The notes under the pieces were generated by a model. That model made no database searches. It was not told the origin of the DNA and was given only the letters and a program-made list of their open reading frames with translations. From Endomychus coccineus (lineage: Eukaryota > Arthropoda > Insecta > Coleoptera > Endomychidae), in assembly GCA_958510875.1 (NCBI GenBank), contig OY294071.1, positions 34,192,581 through 34,256,580 of the forward strand: DNA of 64,000 nt, in the 5' to 3' direction. This document shows, piece by piece, positions 58,872 through 64,000 of the stretch; position 1 is the first letter of the stretch, and the number at the start of each line of letters is the position of its first letter. The position numbers were made by a program, and so were the translations under genes.

Positions 58872-59848
58872 GTAATTGTATATAATTAATTATATATATA
58901 TATATGAAAAATAATTTTCAATTGAATGAAATTCATCGATATCCAGGGCGTGAGGACCCCCGGCTACCCCGAGGAAGGTCCAAGGGGACCTCAGGGAATT
59001 TTTTTAACAGCGTATTCGTGTTGAGCGACCCCAAAAACCCCTTGGAAAATAATTCGACTCCGTTTGACGCATTATTCACCCAGTAATTAATTTTTCTTAT
59101 TCACCTCAAGAAGTGCACTCAGAAAAATGCAATAAATATTTTCCGCAAAAAACCAACCAGGCACAAAATTTCTAAATTGCTTTCTGGATCGAATGCAGAA
59201 AACTGCATCTGAATCCAGTTTTGGAAGGTGGAATGCTTTATTTCCTCGAATATACAGTAAGTTCCTGTCTATTGAGAAGGTCAAGGTGTGATATTACATA
59301 ACATAGACAATATTGAGATGAATAATATGCAAGTGTGATTTGTTCAGAAACATATATTTAATGTTAATAGCATTATCAAAAAATGTTCTAGTTTCTTGTT
59401 TAACTGCTAGTATAATTCCGATTTGAACAAAAGAAATCAAACAATGTCAATATCAAGAAACATTTCTCACTCGGCTATTTTTTCATGTGCTAAGTTTCTC
59501 TTTTGCTAACAGCTTAGCGTAACAAGGTTACGGGGAATAATGAATGCAATATTATTAAACTTTCTCCAGGTAATCCAATTTTGTTACTTTTATTCCATAT
59601 AGCGGTTATGTTGTTGCAGTGAAGTCACGTTAGTGCAGCTATGTATAATATAGACACTACTCTCTACTTTTACATTACCTTTCCAATGAATGCACCTCTG
59701 ATATGGGATGTATTCTAGCCTAATTCTGTAATCATCTGTTCCATTCTATCGACTATGTGCTTTTTGCTATGCAATATTGTTTAATTCTTTTTAACACGCT
59801 TAGCTTCTAATATAAATAATGATTCGTGACGCAGGTATGCATTATATA
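58872..59848. other. No gene; small hairpin
   Basis: 58930-59010 is GC-richer. A motif GAGCGACCCCAAAAACCCC (59018-59036) resembles the inverted form of the 143-bp repeat (GCGACCCAAAAAACC) and may be a distant relative. A hairpin CTGGATCGAATGCAG/CTGCATCTGAATCCAG lies at about 59180-59216. No coding region recognised. Confidence 0.4.
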
Positions 59849-59897
59849 TAAATTCTTGAAAAATAGATCACACTAACACATATGCTTCTCACTTTGG

Positions 59898-59936
59898 CCT
59901 TTACATACGTTTCGGTCTCACGACCATCATCAGAGG
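59898..59936 (-). ncRNA. Hammerhead ribozyme-like motif of the Penelope 3' region (minus copy)
   Basis: Minus strand: CCT, CTGATGA (59933-59927), one T, stem II GGTC/GACC with loop GTGA (59925-59914), GAAAC (59913-59909), loop GTAT, GTA, then AAGG. Stem III is two pairs (AC/GT), the cleavage triplet is GUA, and stem I is CCU/AGG with one bulged A. Hammerhead motifs of type I with minimal stem III are known from Penelope-like elements. The extra U before stem II departs from the textbook core. Confidence 0.7.
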
Positions 59937-60336
59937 ATGTATTAATGTATAAAATGTGATTTCTTCAAACTATATGTATCACCACAAGGCGCCCTCATCG
60001 CACTAATTTCAATTAAAAAAGCCCACGTCGCCGAAACGAACTGAAATACTAGCAATCGAAATTATAAAACATTAATTATGAATTCGTTGCTTAGCAATAT
60101 TCTTATAAACTTTAAATTCATATCGAATCACAGCATGTAATACGATTGAAGGACTGCACTAAAAATATAACGTTCGAGTATCCACTTTCGAATCAGATGT
60201 TGAAGATTAATGAGGTAATAGAGAAAGGTTGCTGTTTGAGCATTCTACCTAAAATATACTCTTAACATTATAAAGAAGCATGTAGGAATTTGCAAGGGTT
60301 TTAATTAATTAAATTAGTATAAATCTGGCCTAATGC

Positions 60337-61725
60337 TTGAACGTTTATCCTCTAACACACTTAATGAATGGGTGTCTTAGGAAAGGCATTTTTCCCGATT
60401 GTTTGAAGGTTTCTAAAACAATACCCTTGTTTAAAAAGGGTGATATTAATGATGTTTCGAATTATCGCCCGATTTCTTTAGTACCCATTTTCTCAAAAAT
60501 ACTTGAAAAAGTTATGTGTACACAGATTATTGATTATTTTGAAAAAAATGGGCTGTTTACTAAACATCAGTATGGTTTCAGGAAAAAACGGAACACAACA
60601 GATGCAATCGTTGAATTCATTAACAACGTAATTCGTTGCTTTGAATCCGGGTTGTACTGTCTCTCCCTATTCTTGGACCTAACCAAAGCCTTCGATTGTG
60701 TGTCTCATTCGCTTCTTCTGGGCAAGCTAGAGAAGTACAATTTCGATGAAACTGGTAGAGCTCTTTTTTTATCGTATCTGACAAACCGCAAGCAAACTGT
60801 ATATGTGAATGGTGGTTGGTCAGAGGAGGTAGCAGTAAATATTGGTGTGCCGCAGGGCTCTATTATGGGGCCCTTGCTGTTCCTAATATTTATAAATGAT
60901 TTTCCTGAATATTTGGCTGACTGCCTCACTATACTTTTTGCAGATGACTCGACGGTTTCTGATGATTGTGCTGACCTGGCTTGTGCAGAGGTGGCGTTTG
61001 ACTGCATGCAAGAGATGGCAGCGGAGTGGTTCTCGGGATGCGGGTTAGATATGAATAGAGAAAAAACAAAGAAGATGATATTTAGTCTGAGACACTCTGA
61101 TATCTCTAGCGTAAAGTTCCTTGGTGTCTACCTCGATTCTAGACTTACCTGGAATGTCCAAATAAACTTTGTTGCAAAGCAGATCAGTAGAAATATATTT
61201 TTATTACGCAGATTGTCGTGCTCGGTTTCTCCAAAGGTATTAAAAACTGCATATTTTTCTTTGTGTGAGTCAGTCATACGATACGGCATTTTAGTGTGGG
61301 GGAATTGCAGTGAATTTAATAGAATCTTTGGTCTGCAGAGGAGGGCAATTCGTATTCTTGGTGGTGTCAAGTACCGTGACTGCTGCAAACATGTTTTTAG
61401 TAATTTAGGGATTCTCACATTACCTGCTATTTTTATTCTTGAGTGCTTATTATATGCACATAAAAATCAGAGTGCGGCGGAACTAAATAGTAATGTCCAT
61501 TCCTATAACACCCGAACCAAGGATAATATCCATCTAGAATTTTTTAGATTGAGTAGGTCACAAAAGGCACCAAATTTCATTTGTTTTAAATATTTTAATA
61601 AACTTTCGCCTTCTCTAAGAAATTTACCTGGTAAAAAATTTAAAACTGTGATAAAATCATTTTTACTAAAAAACTGTATTTATAATTCTGAAGACTTCTT
61701 GAATCTTGAATTTAATTGTTTTTAG
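60337..61725 (+). CDS. Reverse transcriptase of a jockey/CR1-type LINE (N-terminally truncated, open)
   Basis: An open frame of about 460 codons. The RT motifs are in order: VSNYRPISLVPIFSKILEKV (~40-59), QYGFRKKRNTTDAI (~78-91), motif A LFLDLTKAFDCVS (~111-123), motif B IGVPQGSIMGPLLFLIFIND (~169-188), the intact catalytic box FADD (~201-204), then VKFLGVYLDSRLTW and the thumb with RRLSCSVSPKVLKTAYFSL. The C-terminus NLPGKKFKTVIKSFLL is typical of the group. The endonuclease domain and the first part of RT are absent because the insertion is 5'-truncated; the first few codons come from the flanking Penelope sequence, so no start codon is assigned functionally. The lack of stops suggests a recent insertion. 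Confidence 0.88.
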   Translation: MNVYPLTHLMNGCLRKGIFPDCLKVSKTIPLFKKGDINDVSNYRPISLVPIFSKILEKVMCTQIIDYFEKNGLFTKHQYGFRKKRNTTDAIVEFINNVIRCFESGLYCLSLFLDLTKAFDCVSHSLLLGKLEKYNFDETGRALFLSYLTNRKQTVYVNGGWSEEVAVNIGVPQGSIMGPLLFLIFINDFPEYLADCLTILFADDSTVSDDCADLACAEVAFDCMQEMAAEWFSGCGLDMNREKTKKMIFSLRHSDISSVKFLGVYLDSRLTWNVQINFVAKQISRNIFLLRRLSCSVSPKVLKTAYFSLCESVIRYGILVWGNCSEFNRIFGLQRRAIRILGGVKYRDCCKHVFSNLGILTLPAIFILECLLYAHKNQSAAELNSNVHSYNTRTKDNIHLEFFRLSRSQKAPNFICFKYFNKLSPSLRNLPGKKFKTVIKSFLLKNCIYNSEDFLNLEFNCF

Positions 61726-61812
61726 TCTAATTTTATATATATTATGTTATTTAAAAAGTAATTTTGTTCTCTGACGTATGTATATACTATGTATAAGATA
61801 TCAATAAACTAC
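60342..61812 (+). mobile_element. Jockey/CR1-type LINE inserted in the Penelope element
   Basis: The element starts abruptly inside the RT domain at about 60342 (5'-truncated) and ends after AATAAA (61803-61808) at about 61812. Joining the flanks (CTTGAACG on the left, ACGTCTG on the right) recreates the sequence of the intact Penelope copy (TTTGAACGTCTG, seen inverted at 63408-63419). ACG is shared by both junctions and may be a 3-bp duplication or chance. The insertion is younger than the Penelope copy it splits. Confidence 0.85.
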
Positions 61813-62261
61813 TACGTCTGTTCTATGATTTACAGACTTGGAGTCTATGAGAATCATCTCCAGAATAGATCTTTTATAATAATTGATTTCCTTAGTTAAA
61901 ATTTTAACATTTTTGTAATCGAATTGATGGTTATAATCAAAGCAGTGTTTAGCAAGGGCGGTGGAATTTTCTAAGTTTTTGTTTCTTGTACTATACTTAA
62001 GGCCATGCATTCTTTTTTATAAATATTGTTTAGAGATTCCTGTATCGCAATCTAAACAATTTAATTTGTATACTGTGTAAGTCTGTTAATCTTTAGGTAT
62101 TGAAGGTTTTAGATTTGAAAAATATTTCCCAACACAGTTAGTTTTTATCAAAATCTATCAACAATATAATTGGAAAAAATGAATTTCATGCGAAAGACTC
62201 ATGGCATTTTAATGAATTTATAAAAAATCAATCCGTACCCGTAGATCATCTATTAATTTCA

Positions 62262-62834
62262 TTGGACGTTATTTTCTCATTTACAAATATGCCAGTCGTT
62301 TTGGCATTGAATAGCATTAAAAAATGTTGGGCAGAGATTAAAAACCACACACTTCTAGATCAATCTGAATTTATAGATGCAGTAAAGCTTTGTTTAGAAT
62401 GCACATATTTTCAATACGGTGAGCAATATTTTGGGCAAATATTCGACACAGCAATGGGATTTCCTATTTCAGCTAATATTGCTAAGCTAGTTATGGAATA
62501 CTTAGAGGAATCTATAATAAATTCATTGGATTTTCAACCCGTATTCTTTGAACGGTATGTAGATGATTGCTGGAAATATGTTCCCAATGATAAAATTCAA
62601 TACGTGATTAATAAATTTAACAATTTCCACTGTAAACTTCAATTCACTAGTGAAATAGAAGTGAACAAAAACATAAATTCCCTGGATATGAATATTAGAC
62701 ATGATTCAGAGAGAAAAATAAAAACTTCGTGGTTTACTAAAAAAGTTTGGTCTCAACGTTATCTTCACTTCAATTCCGTTGCACCAACAAGTTATAAAAA
62801 GTATTATAAACAGCTTTACAGATCGCGGGATTAA
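62262..62834 (+). pseudogene. Penelope-like reverse transcriptase (partial)
   Basis: The frame in fact extends upstream to about 62150 (SVPVDHLLISLDVIFSFTNM, RT motif A with the Asp in LDV). It continues FGQIFDTAMGFPISANIAKL (motif B, pattern QxxGTAMGSPISPxLA), VMEYLEESI and the catalytic box FERYVDDCWKYV, then FTSEIEVNKNINSLDMNI. These are signatures of Penelope RT, which is nearer to telomerase than to LINE RT. A frameshift at about 62815 moves the rest (TDRGIKLSHPEDRPKNLKIV, then HKPTNCVGKYFS) to another frame, with further damage near 62930. YVDD is intact, but the N-terminus is missing. Confidence 0.85.
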
Positions 62835-63099
62835 ATTGTCCCACCCAGAGGACCGTCCCAAAAATTTGAAAATTGTTCGTAATACACTGGAAATGAAACC
62901 CAAACCCAAAATCATCTTCCAACCCCATCATTGAAGAAAGAATAAACAAAATCTATAATGGAACGTCATATATAAATAACATAAACGGTAATACAGATAA
63001 TTTTATAACATTACCAAACATTCCGGAGACCTCAGAGAAAATTAAGAAATGTTCAAAAAAGTATGATATAAATGTTGTGCATAAGCCTACTAATTGTGT

Positions 63100-63410
63100 T
63101 GGGAAATATTTTTCAAATATAATATCTTCAATGCCTAAACACAAACAAACCTACACTGTATACAAATTAAATTGCTTAGATTGCGATGGGACTTATACAG
63201 GAATCTCTAAGCAATATTAAAAAAAATGTATGCCCTTAAGTATAGTACAAGAAACAAAATTCCACCGCCCTTGCTAAACACTGCTTTGGTTATAACCATC
63301 AATTTGATTACAAAAATGTTAATATCTTAACTAAGGAAACCAATTATTATGAGAGATCTATTCTAGAGATGATTACCATAGACTCCAAGTCTGTAAATCA
63401 TAGAGCAGAC
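63100..63410 (+). pseudogene. Penelope GIY-YIG endonuclease remnant
   Basis: TYTVYKLNCLDCDGTYTGIS corresponds to the Penelope GIY-YIG start (Y-x-L-x-C-x2-C-x3-Y-x-G). A stop soon follows, and the C-terminal part (broken TALAKHCFGYNHQFDYKNVN, SILEMITIDSKSVNH in other frames) matches the minus copy. The nuclease nicks DNA for target-primed insertion in intact family members. This one is dead. Confidence 0.75.
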
Positions 63411-63617
63411 GTTCAAACATTAAATCAGATTTGTACTAATTAATTAGTATTAATTATTAATTAAATTAATTAAGACCCTTGCAAATTCCTACATGCGTCT
63501 TTATAATGTTAAAAGTATATTTTAGGTAAAATGCTCAAATAACAATATTTCCAATAGGGTCTGACAACCTTTTCCTATTACCTCATACATCATCAACATC
63601 TGGTTCGAAAGTGGATA

Positions 63618-63699
63618 CACAGTATGTATTGAAGGACTGCACTAAAAATATAAAGCTAGATATTTTCAGTACAGTCCTTCAATCGTATTACATACTGTG
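63618..63699. repeat. Hairpin present only in the plus Penelope copy
   Basis: CACAGTATGTA..TTGAAGGACTGCACTAAAAA (63618-63650) is matched in inverted form by 63661-63699 (TTTTCAGTACAGTCCTTCAA..TACATACTGTG). In the minus copy the right part is present once, without the inverted left part. The hairpin therefore arose in this copy by local inverted duplication. Confidence 0.75.
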
Positions 63700-63906
63700 A
63701 TTCGATATGAATTTAAAGCTTATACGAATATTGCTAAGCAACGGTTTCTTAATTTATACTTAAAACATTAATGTGTTACAATTTCGATTGCTCGTGTTTC
63801 AGTTCGTTTCGGCGACGTGGGCATTCTTAATTGAAATTAGTGCGATAAGGACGCCTTGTGGTGATACAATTAGTTTTACAAAATCACGTTTTATACATTG
63901 ATACAT

Positions 63907-63945
63907 TCTCTGATGATGGTCGAGAGACCGAAACTTATGTAAAGA
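63907..63945 (+). ncRNA. Hammerhead ribozyme-like motif of the Penelope 3' region (plus copy)
   Basis: TCT, CTGATGA (63910-63916), one T, stem II GGTC/GACC with loop GAGA (63918-63929), GAAAC (63930-63934), loop TTAT, GTA (63939-63941), then AAGA. Stem III is AC/GT, the cleavage triplet is GUA (cut after 63941), and stem I is UCU/AGA with a bulged A. Relative to the minus copy, one stem I pair changed from C-G to U-A with pairing kept. Confidence 0.7.
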
Positions 63946-64000
63946 CGAAAATAATAAGCATATGTGCTAGTATGACCTATTTCCCGAGAATTGTATATAT

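Larger units (their letters stand above)
59849..62143 (-). mobile_element. Penelope-like element, minus copy, split by a LINE
   Basis: The minus strand reads 62143 to 61813 (end of the RT-endonuclease protein) and continues at 60341 to 59849 (3' region with hammerhead motif). The two parts are contiguous in the plus-strand copy, so the 1.47-kb LINE between them is an insertion. The coding part includes KYFSNLKPS, a garbled GIY-YIG start and the well-preserved C-terminus (STALAKHCFDYNHQFDYKNV, SILEMILIDSKSVNHRTD). It is 5'-truncated at 62143, where the second copy starts in the opposite direction. Alignment to the plus copy is clear over its whole length. Confidence 0.85.
62146..64000 (+). mobile_element. 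Penelope-like element, plus copy, runs to the window end
   Basis: It starts at about 62146 inside the RT domain (5'-truncated), directly against the 5' end of the minus copy, so the two are head to head. It contains RT (62146-62834 and onward in another frame), the HKPTN linker, a damaged GIY-YIG endonuclease (63100-63400), a 3' region, and the hammerhead motif at 63907-63945. The last bases match the end of the minus copy (ATTTATATATA-type). The true right end may lie just beyond position 64000. Confidence 0.85.

Overview
The window looks like AT-rich insect nuclear DNA. The evidence is the repeat fauna: jockey/CR1-type LINEs, RNase H-bearing I/R1-group LINEs, a restriction-like-endonuclease (RLE) LINE, Penelope-like elements, PIF/Harbinger, MULE and mariner-type remnants. 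I found no convincing host protein-coding gene, rRNA or intact tRNA, and the species cannot be named from this sequence. Almost every recognisable coding stretch is a piece of a transposable element, mostly broken; only two long reverse transcriptase (RT) frames are uninterrupted (56140-58215 minus and 60337-61725 plus).

0-24 kb: two small fold-back elements (about 205-672 and 1370-1941); a 1,014-bp PIF/Harbinger element with TTA target duplications and a MADF frame (3917-4930); and fragments of four LINE families. 'LINE A' is jockey-like, with pieces at 2.1, 9.1, 13.0 and 22.4 kb. 'LINE B' and 'LINE B2' are RNase H-bearing (5.8, 7.2 and 17.3 kb). An RLE LINE has a 3' fragment at 5.0-5.7 kb. 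A Penelope fragment sits at 10.9-11.2 kb, and a degenerate hammerhead-like element at 19.9-20.5 kb.

24-48 kb: a satellite array of about 297/311-bp monomers (24.56-27.33 kb) with divergent relatives at 43.0-43.45 kb; LINE A at 29.4-30.3 kb; a 3-kb fold-back element with 460-bp arms (32275-35321) that contains a self-inverted array of 143-bp repeats and lies between two copies of an RNase H LINE ('LINE C'); a jockey-like 'LINE D' (36.98-38.64 kb); a three-unit tandem repeat of about 323 bp (40.24-41.17 kb); and the longest LINE B copy (44.5-46.4 kb).

48-64 kb: MULE and mariner pseudogenes, further LINE A/B2 copies and the most structured part of the window. At 55.36-58.66 kb an RLE LINE with an open 691-codon frame lies between two palindromes, each bounded by long (TA)n tracts. 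One palindrome has perfect 138-bp arms. Both carry a motif of the form CUGAAGA-hairpin-GAAAC, resembling a hammerhead ribozyme core, and the hairpins differ between copies by pair-preserving changes. At 59.85-64.0 kb two 5'-truncated Penelope-like elements lie head to head. Each ends in a hammerhead-ribozyme-like motif, and the left copy is split by a later jockey/CR1-type LINE whose RT frame is still open.

The window therefore reads as a nest of transposable elements. The parts most worth following are the hammerhead-like RNA motifs, the palindromes around the RLE LINE, and the fold-back and satellite arrays.
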